DNA of 64,000 bases from PALSA-555 sp963731625 (GCA_963731625.1 CAVSWH010000004.1:620001-684000), one strand, 5' to 3'. Numbered from the stretch's first letter, positions 8,799-17,891 are shown. The notes: generated by a model from the letters alone, not told the origin. Made by a program: numbers and translations.

Positions 8799-9224
8799 TC
8801 AGCCGGCGGGACGCCAGAGGGGGACGCCGACGTCGTCGGCCGCCCGCACGAAGTGCGCCTCGACCGGCATCCCGATGCGGACGCTCTCGGGATCGCAGTC
8901 GGTGACGTTGCCCATCATGAGCGGCCCCTCCTCGAGCTCGACCATCGCGACGACGTACGGCAGCTCGTCGCGGAACGGCCGCATCCCCATCTGGCGGATG
9001 ACCGTGAAGGTGTGCACCGTGCCGCGTCCACTGCACTCGAGCCACTCGGGTGTGTCACCGCAGGCCGTGCACAGCGCGCGCGGGTAGAACTGGCGATGCC
9101 CGCAGTGCGGGCAGGCCTGGACCAGCAGTCGCCCTTCGGCTGCCGCGGCCCAGAAGTCGCGGTTCACGTCGTCGATCGCCGGCAACGGCTTCTGCCACTC
9201 CTCGGCTGTGGTGACGTCGCCCAT
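8799..9224 (-). CDS. DUF35 zinc-ribbon/OB-fold protein, partner of the thiolase-fold protein
   Basis: About 141 aa from ATG9224. A rubredoxin-like zinc ribbon (Cys38, Cys41, Cys52, Cys55) precedes an OB-fold (GRGTVHTFTVIRQ and following strands). DUF35 proteins accompany thiolase-superfamily enzymes; in steroid side-chain degradation the DUF35 domain of ChsH2 binds the aldolase Ltp2. Here the gene lies 10 nt downstream of a thiolase-fold gene without the usual nucleophilic cysteine, which is the same pairing. The upstream in-frame extension was discarded because it lies inside the neighbouring gene and has no family character. Confidence 0.87.
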   Translation of the reverse strand: MGDVTTAEEWQKPLPAIDDVNRDFWAAAAEGRLLVQACPHCGHRQFYPRALCTACGDTPEWLECSGRGTVHTFTVIRQMGMRPFRDELPYVVAMVELEEGPLMMGNVTDCDPESVRIGMPVEAHFVRAADDVGVPLWRPAG

Positions 9225-9234
9225 CACGCCCCTC

Positions 9235-10404
9235 TCATGGATGCTCGGCACCGAGGATCGCCACGCCGATCGCGCTGAGCCAGCCGCCCGACCCGGCGCA
9301 GATCGCGGTCTGGCAGTTCGGGACCTGCGCCTCCCCCGCCTGGCCCCGCAGCTGACGGGCCGCCTCGATGAGCAAGAAGATGCCGCGCATCCCGGGGTGC
9401 GACGAGGACAGCCCGCCGCCGTCGGTGTTGAGCGGGAAGCGACCACCGCGCTTGAGGTTGCCTTCGGCGACGAACGGACCGCCCTCCCCCCGCGCCACGA
9501 AGCCGAGGCTCTCGAGGAGGATCAGGCAGGTGATCGTGAACGAGTCGTAGAACATGAGCATGTCGATGTCGTTCGGGTTGAGCCCGGCGCGCCCGAACGC
9601 CACCGGGCCGGCCTTCGCCCCGGCGCACGTCGTGAAGTCGGGCTGCTGGCTGACGTTCCAGTGCGTCTGGGCGCCGGCCGCGCCGAGCACGTAGACGGGC
9701 GGCTGGCGCAGGTCCTTCGCCCGCTCGGCGGTCGTCATGAGCACGGCGCCACCCCCGTCGGTGATCGCGCAGCAGTCGAGCTTGTGGAGCGGATCGGCGA
9801 TCATGCGGCTGTTCAGCACGTCGTCGACGGTGATCGGGTCGCGGTAGATGGCGTGCGGGTTCAGGGTGGCGAACTCGCGGACACCGACGGCGATCTCGGC
9901 GAGCTGGGCCGGGGTCGTCCCGAACTCGTGCGTGTGGCGGGCGGCGTGCATCGCGTAGGCGCCGACGAGCGAGTTGCCGTACGGCGCCTCGTACTGGATC
10001 GGCCCGCCGACCCGGGACCCCGGCCGCTGGAAGCCGCCCGTGCCGAGCTTGCGGCCCATCCGGCTCAGCTGGTCGGACCCGTACGTGATGAGCGCGACGT
10101 CGCAGAGCCCCTCGCGGATCGCTGCGGCGAGGTGCTGGACGTGGAACTCGAACGACGAGCCGCCGGTCATCGTCCCGTCGACGTAGCGGTGGTCGATCCG
10201 CAGGTACTCGGCCATCGTCACGGCGTCGTCGATCATGAGCCCGCCCCCGCCTGCGCTCACGTACCCGTCGATCTCGGACTTCTCGACGCCCGAGTCGGCC
10301 AGGGCGCGCTGGAAGGCCTGGACGTGGTGCTGTACGCCGTCGAGGTGCGGCGCCTTCGGGTAGTCGGACAGGCCGGTGCCCACGATGACGGGCGTGCGGT
10401 CCAC
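9235..10404 (-). CDS. Thiolase-superfamily protein, lipid-transfer/Ltp2-like (probable acyl-CoA retro-aldolase)
   Basis: Thiolase-fold protein of 389 aa, GTG start. Where degradative thiolases have the nucleophilic Cys, this chain reads TMTGGSSFEFH (about 78-88) with no Cys. The later HDCFT-type motif is YDSFT with Tyr286, while GLSSSHPG retains His336. Loss of the Cys with Tyr in the second motif is the pattern of Ltp2-type aldolases that cleave the steroid side chain by retro-aldol reaction instead of thiolysis. The adjacent DUF35 gene supports this. It is divergent from a FadD19-like ligase across a promoter region with two CTGACG inverted repeats. A non-catalytic scaffold role cannot be excluded. 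Confidence 0.8.
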   Translation of the reverse strand: MDRTPVIVGTGLSDYPKAPHLDGVQHHVQAFQRALADSGVEKSEIDGYVSAGGGGLMIDDAVTMAEYLRIDHRYVDGTMTGGSSFEFHVQHLAAAIREGLCDVALITYGSDQLSRMGRKLGTGGFQRPGSRVGGPIQYEAPYGNSLVGAYAMHAARHTHEFGTTPAQLAEIAVGVREFATLNPHAIYRDPITVDDVLNSRMIADPLHKLDCCAITDGGGAVLMTTAERAKDLRQPPVYVLGAAGAQTHWNVSQQPDFTTCAGAKAGPVAFGRAGLNPNDIDMLMFYDSFTITCLILLESLGFVARGEGGPFVAEGNLKRGGRFPLNTDGGGLSSSHPGMRGIFLLIEAARQLRGQAGEAQVPNCQTAICAGSGGWLSAIGVAILGAEHP

Positions 10405-10428
10405 GGGTGCTCCCTCGCGGCCTCGGGG

Positions 10429-10444
10429 CTGACGGGGGCGTCAG
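10429..10444. promoter_or_regulatory. Inverted repeat CTGACG-N4-CGTCAG, candidate operator
   Basis: Perfect 6-bp arms CTGACG and CGTCAG around GGGG, 25 nt upstream of the thiolase-fold gene start (10404, minus). A second copy with a three-base spacer is at 10504-10518 in the same divergent intergenic region, and a third with 5-bp arms is at 19197-19209. Recurrence in promoter positions suggests a common dimeric repressor, TetR-type by size. No regulator gene is in the window. Confidence 0.5.
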
Positions 10445-10503
10445 TTGACCACACCGCTCGCGCGCCCGTCACCTCGTGGCGGTGCTCGCGTCCGCGCCGC
10501 CGT

Positions 10504-10518
10504 CTGACGGCCCGTCAG
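10504..10518. promoter_or_regulatory. Inverted repeat CTGACG-N3-CGTCAG, candidate operator
   Basis: Perfect 6-bp arms around GCC, ending 24 nt before the ATG of the FadD19-like ligase at 10542. Together with the copy at 10429-10444 it brackets the divergent promoter region, so one regulator could control both the ligase operon and the aldolase/DUF35 operon. Confidence 0.5.
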
Positions 10519-10541
10519 AGCGACCCGTAGAGTGCTGCTCG

Positions 10542-12158
10542 ATGGAGTTCAACCTGGCCGACCTGTTCGAGCACGCCGTCGACCACTTCGGGTCCCGCGA
10601 GTACCTCGTCGCGGAGGGCCAGCGCCGCACCTACGCGGAGATGGAGGCCCGCGCCAACCGACTCGCGCACCATCTCGCGGCGAACGGCATCGGCCCCGGC
10701 GACCACGTCGGGATCTACGCCTACAACTCGGTCGAGTGGGTCGAGACCTTGTGGGCGGTCTTCAAGCTGCGGGCGGTGTGGGTCAACATCAACTACCGCT
10801 ACGTCGAGGGCGAGCTCGCCTACCTGTTCGCCAACGCCGACCTGAAGGCGCTCGTCTATCAGCGCGAGTTCGCCCCGCGGGTCGCCAACGTGCTCGGTGA
10901 GCTGCCGATGCTCACCCACTCGGTGGTGATCGAGGACGGCAGCGGCGCCGACCTCGGGCCGTTGACGTCGGTCCCCTACGAGGAGGCGATGGCGAGCGGG
11001 TCCCCCGAGCGGGACTTCGACGCCCGCTCCCCCGACGACCGCTACATCCTCTACACGGGCGGGACCACCGGGATGCCAAAGGGCGTCGTCTGGCGCCACG
11101 AGGACGTGTTCTTCGCGCTCGGCGGCGGGATCGACCCCACGACGAACACCCGCGTCGACCGGCCCGAGGCGCTCGTCGAGCGGGCGCAGACCCGAGACCC
11201 GGGGACGATGCTCCCGATCGCGCCGCTCATGCACGGCGCGACGCAGTGGTCGGTGATGGGCGGCTCGTTCCAGGGCAACAAGGTCGTGCTGGTCGCCAAG
11301 TTCGACCCGGCGCGCGTCTGGGAGCTCGTCGGCGAGGAGCACGTGAACAGCATCATGATCACGGGCGACGCGATGGGGCGCCCGCTCGTCGAGACACTCG
11401 ACGAGCCCGGCGCCGACTACGACCTGTCGTCGCTCGTGAGCCTGTCGAGCACCGCCGCGGTGTTCTCGCCGGCGGTGAAAGAGCGGCTGCTCGCCCGGCT
11501 CCCGTCGATCATCGTGAGCGAGGCGATCGGCGCCTCCGAGACCGGGTCGAACGGCTACACGCTGGTGCAGGCCGGCCAGACCGAGGCGCGCGGCCCACGG
11601 GTCACGGCAATCCTCGACACGGTCGTGCTCGACGACGACATGCGGCCGGTCGAGCCGGGCTCGGGCACGGTCGGCCGGCTCGCGCGCGCCGGCAACATCC
11701 CCCTCGAGTACTACAAGGATCCCGAGAAGTCGGCGCAGACGTTCGTGACCGCGCCGGACGGGACGCGCTACTCGATGCCCGGCGACTTCGCGACCGTCGA
11801 GGCGGACGGCCGCATCGTGCTGCTCGGTCGCGGGTCAGTGTCGATCAACTCGGGCGGCGAGAAGATCTACCCGGAGGAGGTCGAGGCCGCGATCAAGTCG
11901 CACCCCGGCGTGTACGACTGCACGGTCGTCGGCGTGCCCGACGAGCGCTGGGGTCAGCGGGTCGTGGCCGTCGTGCAGCCCCGCGACGACGCGACGCTCG
12001 ACCTCGATTCCATCCGGGAGCACTGCCGCACGCAGCTCGCCGGCTTCAAGCTGCCACGCGACCTGCACCTCGTCCCGGCGATCGTCCGGTCGCCGTCGGG
12101 GAAGCCGGACTACCGCTGGGCCAAGGACGTCGCCACCGGCGCCGCGTCGCCGGTCTAA
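10542..12158 (+). CDS. Acyl-CoA synthetase, FadD19-like
   Basis: AMP-forming ligase of 538 aa that activates a carboxylate to its CoA ester. The adenylation P-loop YTGGTTGMPKG is at 171-181, followed by WRHED; the C-terminal lid has GRGSVSINSGGEKIYPEE and ends SGKPDYRWAK. The N-terminus (NLADLFE), NINYRYVEGELAYLF and the GDAM/SSTAA stretches closely resemble mycobacterial FadD19, a CoA ligase for C24/C26 steroid side-chain acids. ATG10542 is chosen because its N-terminus (MEFNLADLFE) is identical to that of the paralogue at 32184. First gene of an operon with the nitronate monooxygenase 13 nt downstream. Confidence 0.9.
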   Translation: MEFNLADLFEHAVDHFGSREYLVAEGQRRTYAEMEARANRLAHHLAANGIGPGDHVGIYAYNSVEWVETLWAVFKLRAVWVNINYRYVEGELAYLFANADLKALVYQREFAPRVANVLGELPMLTHSVVIEDGSGADLGPLTSVPYEEAMASGSPERDFDARSPDDRYILYTGGTTGMPKGVVWRHEDVFFALGGGIDPTTNTRVDRPEALVERAQTRDPGTMLPIAPLMHGATQWSVMGGSFQGNKVVLVAKFDPARVWELVGEEHVNSIMITGDAMGRPLVETLDEPGADYDLSSLVSLSSTAAVFSPAVKERLLARLPSIIVSEAIGASETGSNGYTLVQAGQTEARGPRVTAILDTVVLDDDMRPVEPGSGTVGRLARAGNIPLEYYKDPEKSAQTFVTAPDGTRYSMPGDFATVEADGRIVLLGRGSVSINSGGEKIYPEEVEAAIKSHPGVYDCTVVGVPDERWGQRVVAVVQPRDDATLDLDSIREHCRTQLAGFKLPRDLHLVPAIVRSPSGKPDYRWAKDVATGAASPV

Positions 12159-12171
12159 GAGGAGGAGCCTG

Positions 12172-13290
12172 ATGCGCACCCGGGCCACCGACCTGTTCGA
12201 ACTGGACCTGCCCCTGTTCGCGTTCAGCCACTGCCGCGACGTCGTCGCCGCGGTGACCAAGGCCGGCGGGATGGGCGTGCTCGGCGCGCTCGCGTTCACG
12301 CCGGAGCAGCTCGAGATCGAGCTGCAGTGGCTCGACGAGCACGTCGACGGCAAGCCCTACGGCGTCGACGTCGTCATGCCGGCGGCCTACGCCGGGTCGG
12401 GCGGCGAGCTTGACCCGTCGCACATGGAGCAGCAGCTCGCCGACATGATCCCCCAGGAGCACAAGGACTTCATCGAGAAGGTCCTCGACGAGCACAACGT
12501 CCCGCCGCTGAACGAGGACGAGGAGCGCAGCGGGCTGCTCGGCTGGACCCACGAGGGCGCGCGCCCCCAGGTCGACATCTCGCTCGCGCACCCGATCAAG
12601 CTGCTCGTCAACGCGCTCGGCCCACCGCCGAAGGACGTGGTCGACCTGGCGCACGAGCACGGCGTGAAGGTCGCGGCGCTGGTCGGGAGCCTCGCCCACG
12701 CCGAGCGGCAGGTGAACCAGGGCGTCGACATGATCGTCGCCCAGGGCTACGAGGCGGGCGGACACACGGGCGACGTGGCCGGCATGGTGCTGGTGCCCGA
12801 GGTCGTCGACGCCGTCGGGGACCGCGTCCCCGTCCTCGCCGCCGGGGGGATCGGCTCGGGACGCCAGATGGCGGCGGCGATGGCGCTCGGCGCGGACGGG
12901 GTGTGGACCGGCTCGATCTGGCTCACCACGAACGAGAGCGACACCGCGCCGGTGGTCATGGACCGGCTCATCGCTGCCGGCTCGCGCGACACCGTGCGGT
13001 CCCGGGTGCTCACCGGGAAGCCGGCGCGCCAGCTCCGCACCCCGTGGACCGAGGCGTGGGAGCGGGAGGACTCGCCCGGCTACCTGCCGATGCCGCTGCA
13101 GTACATGGCCACGGCGGAGGCGCAGCGGCGGGTCGCCAAGTACCAGGTCGACGAGCTGCGAGTGATGCCGGTCGGCCAGATCGTCGGGCGGATGCGCTCG
13201 ATCCGGCCGGTCCGCGACGTCGTGCTCGACCTCATCGACGAGTTCATCGACGCGACGCAGCGGCTCGACACGCTCCGCGACGAGGAGTAG
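12172..13290 (+). CDS. Nitronate monooxygenase / 2-nitropropane dioxygenase family flavoprotein
   Basis: FMN-dependent TIM-barrel oxidoreductase of 372 aa. Visible features are the N-terminal PLFAFSH segment, GGMGVLGA, the signature GYEAGGH at 192-198 with the family histidine, and the phosphate-binding AAGGIGSGRQMAAAMALGADGVWTGS. Start ATG has GAGGAG six nt upstream. Family members oxidise alkyl nitronates, but related proteins in actinobacterial acyl-CoA clusters probably act on other carbanion-like substrates or enoyl-CoA esters. It sits between a FadD19-like ligase and two hydrolases, so a role in the same catabolic path is likely. Confidence 0.88.
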   Translation: MRTRATDLFELDLPLFAFSHCRDVVAAVTKAGGMGVLGALAFTPEQLEIELQWLDEHVDGKPYGVDVVMPAAYAGSGGELDPSHMEQQLADMIPQEHKDFIEKVLDEHNVPPLNEDEERSGLLGWTHEGARPQVDISLAHPIKLLVNALGPPPKDVVDLAHEHGVKVAALVGSLAHAERQVNQGVDMIVAQGYEAGGHTGDVAGMVLVPEVVDAVGDRVPVLAAGGIGSGRQMAAAMALGADGVWTGSIWLTTNESDTAPVVMDRLIAAGSRDTVRSRVLTGKPARQLRTPWTEAWEREDSPGYLPMPLQYMATAEAQRRVAKYQVDELRVMPVGQIVGRMRSIRPVRDVVLDLIDEFIDATQRLDTLRDEE

Positions 13291-13293
13291 CCC

Positions 13294-14007
13294 GTGCCCG
13301 CGGTGCTGGTGCACGGCGTTCCCGACACCGCGGAGCTGTGGGAGCCGATCCGGTCCCGCCTCACACGTGTCGACGTCGTCTGTCCGCGCCTTCCCGGGTT
13401 CGCGTCGCCGCTGCCGGACGGCTTCGCGTGCACGAAGGAGGCCTACGCCGACTGGCTCATCGATGAGCTCGAAGGCGCCGAGGAGCCGGTCGACCTCGTG
13501 GGGCACGACTGGGGCGGGCTCCTGACCCAGCGCGTCGCGACGACTCGGCCGGATCTCGTGCGCACGTGGGCCATCGCCGACGGGGCGGTGAGCCCGGCGT
13601 TCCGATGGCACGACCTCGCGACGCAGTGGCAGACCCCGGACGTCGGTGAGCAGATCATGGAGCTCATGACGCCCGACACCATGGTCCCCGCCCTGCGCGA
13701 TGCCCGGCACCCCGACCCCGAGGGTGCGGCGTCGCGGGCCGACGACGCGATGAAGCGCGTCGTGCTCGCCCTCTACCGCTCGGCCGTCGACATCGGACCC
13801 GCGTGGTCGCCAGCACCGGGCCGCGCCACACCGCCCGCGCAGTTCTTCTGGGGTGCACACGACCAGTACGGGCCGCCCGCGTACGGGCGCGCCGCCGCCG
13901 AGCTGGCCGGCGCGCCCTACCTCGAGCTCGACGCCGGGCACTGGAGCATCTTCGAGCGCCCCGACGAGGCGGTGCCCGTGCTCGAGCAGCTCTGGGCGGA
14001 CCGCTGA
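13294..14007 (+). CDS. Alpha/beta hydrolase with Asp nucleophile (epoxide hydrolase/dehalogenase-like)
   Basis: Alpha/beta-hydrolase of 237 aa, GTG start 3 nt after the preceding stop. HGVP at 7-10 forms the oxyanion region; the nucleophile elbow is GHDWGG with Asp72, as in epoxide hydrolases and haloalkane dehalogenases rather than Ser esterases. The final AGHWSIFERPDE supplies the catalytic His. It is short for the family but complete. The stop overlaps the start of the next esterase by one base (TGATG), so the two are coupled. Substrate unknown. Confidence 0.83.
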   Translation: MPAVLVHGVPDTAELWEPIRSRLTRVDVVCPRLPGFASPLPDGFACTKEAYADWLIDELEGAEEPVDLVGHDWGGLLTQRVATTRPDLVRTWAIADGAVSPAFRWHDLATQWQTPDVGEQIMELMTPDTMVPALRDARHPDPEGAASRADDAMKRVVLALYRSAVDIGPAWSPAPGRATPPAQFFWGAHDQYGPPAYGRAAAELAGAPYLELDAGHWSIFERPDEAVPVLEQLWADR

Positions 14008-14936
14008 TGCCGCTCGACCCGGCGCTGCAGACCTACCTCGACGCAGCCGCGACGCTCGACCTGCCACCGCTGCGCGACCAGCCGCTCGACGAGCTGCGCG
14101 AGAACGTGATCGTCTTTGCCGAGGCTGGCGCCGGCCCGGCCCAGCCCGTGGCGCGCGTCGAGGACCGGGAGCTCGACACGAAGGCCGGACCGCTGTGGGC
14201 GCGCAGCTACGCGCCGAGCACGGACACCGACCCGCTCCCCGTGATCGCCTACCTCCACGGTGGCGGCTGGGTGTTCATGGGGATCGACACCCACGACCGG
14301 GTCTGCCGACGACTCGCGAACGCGACCGGCGCGCTCGTCGTCAGCATCGACTACCACCTGGCGCCCGAGCACCGCTTCCCGGCCGCGCTCGACGACTGCG
14401 ATGCGGCCGTCGCCTGGCTCGCCACGCACGCCGCCGACCTCGGCGGCGACCCGGGTCGCCTCGCCGTGGCGGGTGACAGCGCCGGCGGGAACCTCGCCGC
14501 CGCCGTGACGCTGCGGGCCCGCGCCGCCGGGCCGGCCCTCGCGGCGCAGGTGCTCGTGTACCCCGTCACCGACGCCGGGCAAGACACGGCGTCCTACCGC
14601 GACTTCGCGACCGGGTTCCTGCTCACCGCCGAGGACATGGCCTTCTTCTGGGAGAGCTATCTCGGGCCCGACGGCGACCCGCTCGACGCGTTCGCCGCGC
14701 CGTTGCAGGCGGCCGACCTGAGTGGCCTCCCGCCCGCGCTGGTGCTGACGGGCGAGTACGACCCGCTGCGCGACGAAGGCGAGGCCTACGCGCACCGCCT
14801 CGACGGTTTCGACGTCCCGGTCGAGCTGCACCGGTACGAGGGCGTGACGCACGGCTTCCTCGGTATGGACGCCCTCGTCCCCGCGGCCGACCAGGCGATG
14901 GCCCGCATCGGCGCCTTCCTCAGCCCCCGCCTCTGA
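14007..14936 (+). CDS. Alpha/beta hydrolase-3 family esterase (hormone-sensitive-lipase type)
   Basis: Esterase of 309 aa with HGGG at 84-87 (oxyanion hole) and GDSAGG at 156-161 (nucleophile Ser158); the acid is probably Asp in EYDPLRDEG, and the His is in VTHGF. This is the complete bacterial HSL-family triad. ATG14007 overlaps the upstream stop by one base and homology begins there. Likely hydrolyses carboxyl esters or lactones made during degradation, for example after a Baeyer-Villiger step, though no such monooxygenase is in the window. Last gene of the ligase operon. Confidence 0.87.
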   Translation: MPLDPALQTYLDAAATLDLPPLRDQPLDELRENVIVFAEAGAGPAQPVARVEDRELDTKAGPLWARSYAPSTDTDPLPVIAYLHGGGWVFMGIDTHDRVCRRLANATGALVVSIDYHLAPEHRFPAALDDCDAAVAWLATHAADLGGDPGRLAVAGDSAGGNLAAAVTLRARAAGPALAAQVLVYPVTDAGQDTASYRDFATGFLLTAEDMAFFWESYLGPDGDPLDAFAAPLQAADLSGLPPALVLTGEYDPLRDEGEAYAHRLDGFDVPVELHRYEGVTHGFLGMDALVPAADQAMARIGAFLSPRL

Positions 14937-14980
14937 GCCTGCTCCGCCGCGGCGCGGGCGCGACCTGACAGGATCGGGCC

Positions 14981-16897
14981 GTGACGGCGCAGCGCGCGCG
15001 GGCCCGAATCCGTGTGAACCGCGACGCTGGCGAACATCTCGGCGGCGGGTCGCTGACCACGCTGAAGCGCTTCGTCGTGGGTCGTCCGCTCGCGACGCAC
15101 GCCCAGGACGCCGAGCTGCTTCCCAAGCGGATCGCCCTGCCCGTCTTCTCCTCCGACGCCGTGTCGTCGACCGCCTACGGCACCCAGGTGATGCTCACCG
15201 TGCTCGTCCCCGTCGCGGGCGTCCTCGCCTTCGGCTACCTGGTCCCGCTGTCGCTCATCCTCATCGGCGTCCTCACGTTGCTGGTCCTCAGCTACCGCCA
15301 GACGATCTTCGCCTACCCGAACGGCGGCGGCTCCTACATCGTGAGCCGGGAGAACCTCGGCACGAACCCCTCGCTCGTGGCGTGCGCCGCGCTGCTCGTC
15401 GACTACACGTTGAACGTCGCCGTCTCCGCGGCGGCGGGCGCGGCGGCCATCAGCTCGGCGATCACGCCGCTGGCGGACCACCCGGTCGCGCTCAGCGTGA
15501 GCCTCGTCGTCGTGATCATGCTCGCCAACCTGCGCGGGCTGCGCGAGGCCGGCCGTCTCTTCGCCCTCCCCGTGTACACGTACGTGGCCGTCCTGACGCT
15601 CCTCATCGTCGACGGCCTCATCCGGTCCTTCACCGGCTCCCTGCATCAGCTCCCGGTGAACCACGCCCAGCTGAACGCCTTCACCCACAACGGCGCGCTG
15701 GTCACCGGGATCACGCTCTTCGCGCTGATGAAGGCCTTCTCGTCGGGCGCGGTGGCCCTCTCGGGCGTCGAGGCGATCTCGAACGGGGTGCCCGCGTTCC
15801 AGGAGCCGAAGTCGCGCAACGCCGCGACCACACTCATCTGGACCAGCCTCTTCCTCGGCGGGCCGCTCCTCGGGCTGGCCGTGCTCACCAACCGGCTCCG
15901 TCCGACGATCTCCACGACGGAGACGCTGATCTCGCAGCTCGGCGACCACGTCTTCGGTCGGGGCAGCCCGCTCTACATCCTCTTGATGGCGTCGGCCGCG
16001 TTGATCCTGTGCCTCTCCGCGAACACGTCCTTCGCCGACTTCCCGCGCCTGTCGTCGGTGGTGGCCCGCGACGGGTTCCTCCCCCACCAGCTCGGGCGGC
16101 GCGGCGACCGTCTGGTGTTCTCGAACGGGATCATCGCCGTGGCCGGGAGCGCGGTCGTGCTGCTGTTCGCGTTCAACGGCAACCTCGACTCGCTGGTCCC
16201 GCTGTTCGCCGTCGGTCTCTTCACCGCGTTCACGCTCTCCCAGGTCGGGATGGTGCGCCACCACCGGCGACGGCGAGAACCGGGCTGGCGGGTCGGCATG
16301 GCGATCAACGCGACCGGTGCCACGGCGACGAGCATCGTGCTGATCGTGATCCTCGTCTCGAAGTTCACCGCCGGCGCGTGGATCCCTGCGGTGGTCATCC
16401 CGCTCGTCGTGATGGGCTGCAAGCGGATCAAGCGCCACTACGACACCGTCGAGCGTGAACTGGAGCTCCCGGACGATGCGAAGCTCCCCGCCGTCCACAA
16501 CACCGTGATCGTGCCGATCAACGCGGTGAACAGGTGCGCATTCGACGCCCTCGCGTACGCCCGGGCGCTGCACCCCGAGCGCCTCGTGGCTGTCGTCGTC
16601 GACCTCGAGGACACCGGCGTCAAGGAGCTGCGGCGCCGTTGGGAGGAGCTCGACCTCGGCGTCACGCTCGAGATCGTCGAGTCGCCCTACCGGGACATCA
16701 CCAAACCTCTCCTCGCCTTCGTCAACGAGGTCGATCACCGCCGCAAGGGCGATGTCATCACCGTCGTGCTCCCCGAGGTCATCGTGCACCACTGGTGGCA
16801 GCAGCTGCTGCACAACCAGACCGCGCTCGCCTTGAAGGGCCGGCTGCTGTTCCGCCCGAACACGATCGTGATCTCGGTCCCCACCCAGATCGACTGA
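14981..16897 (+). CDS. KimA-like potassium importer (APC superfamily)
   Basis: Polytopic membrane protein of 638 aa with about 12 hydrophobic segments between roughly residues 45 and 490, then a cytosolic C-terminal domain of about 140 aa. The start of the membrane domain, FSSDAVSSTAYGTQ, together with SYRQTIFAYPNGGGSYIVS and FSSGAVALSGVEAISNGVPAF, closely parallels Bacillus KimA (YdaO), a high-affinity K+/H+ symporter inhibited by c-di-AMP at its C-terminal domain. The C-terminal LHNQTALALKGRLLF element is also shared. GTG start after AGGA. It has no obvious link to the catabolic neighbours and was probably placed here by rearrangement. It is convergent with the aldo/keto reductase. Confidence 0.85.
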   Translation: MTAQRARARIRVNRDAGEHLGGGSLTTLKRFVVGRPLATHAQDAELLPKRIALPVFSSDAVSSTAYGTQVMLTVLVPVAGVLAFGYLVPLSLILIGVLTLLVLSYRQTIFAYPNGGGSYIVSRENLGTNPSLVACAALLVDYTLNVAVSAAAGAAAISSAITPLADHPVALSVSLVVVIMLANLRGLREAGRLFALPVYTYVAVLTLLIVDGLIRSFTGSLHQLPVNHAQLNAFTHNGALVTGITLFALMKAFSSGAVALSGVEAISNGVPAFQEPKSRNAATTLIWTSLFLGGPLLGLAVLTNRLRPTISTTETLISQLGDHVFGRGSPLYILLMASAALILCLSANTSFADFPRLSSVVARDGFLPHQLGRRGDRLVFSNGIIAVAGSAVVLLFAFNGNLDSLVPLFAVGLFTAFTLSQVGMVRHHRRRREPGWRVGMAINATGATATSIVLIVILVSKFTAGAWIPAVVIPLVVMGCKRIKRHYDTVERELELPDDAKLPAVHNTVIVPINAVNRCAFDALAYARALHPERLVAVVVDLEDTGVKELRRRWEELDLGVTLEIVESPYRDITKPLLAFVNEVDHRRKGDVITVVLPEVIVHHWWQQLLHNQTALALKGRLLFRPNTIVISVPTQID

Positions 16898-16910
16898 GGA
16901 CCGCGGCTGC

Positions 16911-17891
16911 TCAGAGGTGGCCGAGCACCGGATGCGCGACGTAGGGGCTCTCGACGCGCTTGATCTCGTCGTCGCTCAGCTCGAGCGCCTCGGCGGCGAT
17001 TGCGTCCTCCATGTGGCCGAGCTTCGTCGCGCCGACGATCGGCGCCGTGACACCGGGCTTGGTGAGCAGCCACGCCAGCGCCACCTGGGCCGGTGGCACA
17101 CCACGGTCGGCGGCCACGTCGACGACGGCGTCGACGACGTCGAAGTCGGTCGGCTGGCTGTAGAGATAGTCGGTGAACTGGTCGGTCTCGGAGCGGGTCG
17201 TGCGCTTCTCGCCGTCGCGGCTGCGGTTCCCGGCGAGCACGCCGCGCGCGAGAGGGCTCCACGGGATGACGCCGACGCCCTGGTCGACGCACTGCGGGAT
17301 CATCTCCCGCTCCTCCTCGCGGTAGATCAGGTTGTAGTGGTTCTGCATCGACACGAACCGGGTCCACCCGTGCGTGGTGGCGACGTGCTGGGCCTTCGCG
17401 AACTGCCACGCGAACATGCTGCTTGCCCCGATGTAACGAGCCTTCCCGGCGCGCACGACGTCGTGGAGCGCCTCCATCGTCTCCTCGATCGGGGTGCGGC
17501 TGTCCCAACGGTGGATCTGGTACAGGTCGACGTAGTCCATCTCGAGGCGCGACAGCGACGCATCGATCGCCGAGAGGACGTGCTTGCGGGACAGCCCGCC
17601 GCCGTTCTCGCCCGGGGTCATCGGCATGAACACCTTCGTCGCGACGACCATCTCGTCGCGGCTCAGAAACTTCGGGAGAATGTGGCCCGTCGCGACCTCG
17701 CTGGCGCCCTGCGAGTAGGTGTCGGCCGTGTCGAAGAAGGTCACGCCACCCTCGACCGCCGACTGCACGATCGGCAGCGCCGCGGCCTCGTCCAGCACCC
17801 ACGGCCGTTCGCTGTTGTTGCCGAAGCTCATCATGCCGAGACACACCCTCGACACCCGCACACCGGTCTGGCCCAGGCTCGTGTACCGCAT
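16911..17891 (-). CDS. Aldo/keto reductase
   Basis: NADPH-dependent AKR of 326 aa, TIM barrel. Catalytic Asp and Tyr are in FFDTADTYSQG, Lys in VVATKVF and His in YQIHRWD; MQNHYNLIYREEEREM and GVIPWSPLARGVLAG form the cofactor side. ATG17891 (MRYTSLGQTG) is the standard start of the YajO/Tas-like group. It reduces aldehydes or ketones; natural substrate unknown. A second AKR with the same architecture is at 47933-48961. The upstream gap to the thiolase stop is 88 nt. Confidence 0.9.
   Translation of the reverse strand: MRYTSLGQTGVRVSRVCLGMMSFGNNSERPWVLDEAAALPIVQSAVEGGVTFFDTADTYSQGASEVATGHILPKFLSRDEMVVATKVFMPMTPGENGGGLSRKHVLSAIDASLSRLEMDYVDLYQIHRWDSRTPIEETMEALHDVVRAGKARYIGASSMFAWQFAKAQHVATTHGWTRFVSMQNHYNLIYREEEREMIPQCVDQGVGVIPWSPLARGVLAGNRSRDGEKRTTRSETDQFTDYLYSQPTDFDVVDAVVDVAADRGVPPAQVALAWLLTKPGVTAPIVGATKLGHMEDAIAAEALELSDDEIKRVESPYVAHPVLGHL

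Noticed and set aside
12046..16813. Long minus-strand open frames over the ligase operon and KimA-like gene
   Set aside because: Low-complexity antisense frames; the plus-strand genes have clear catalytic or membrane motifs.
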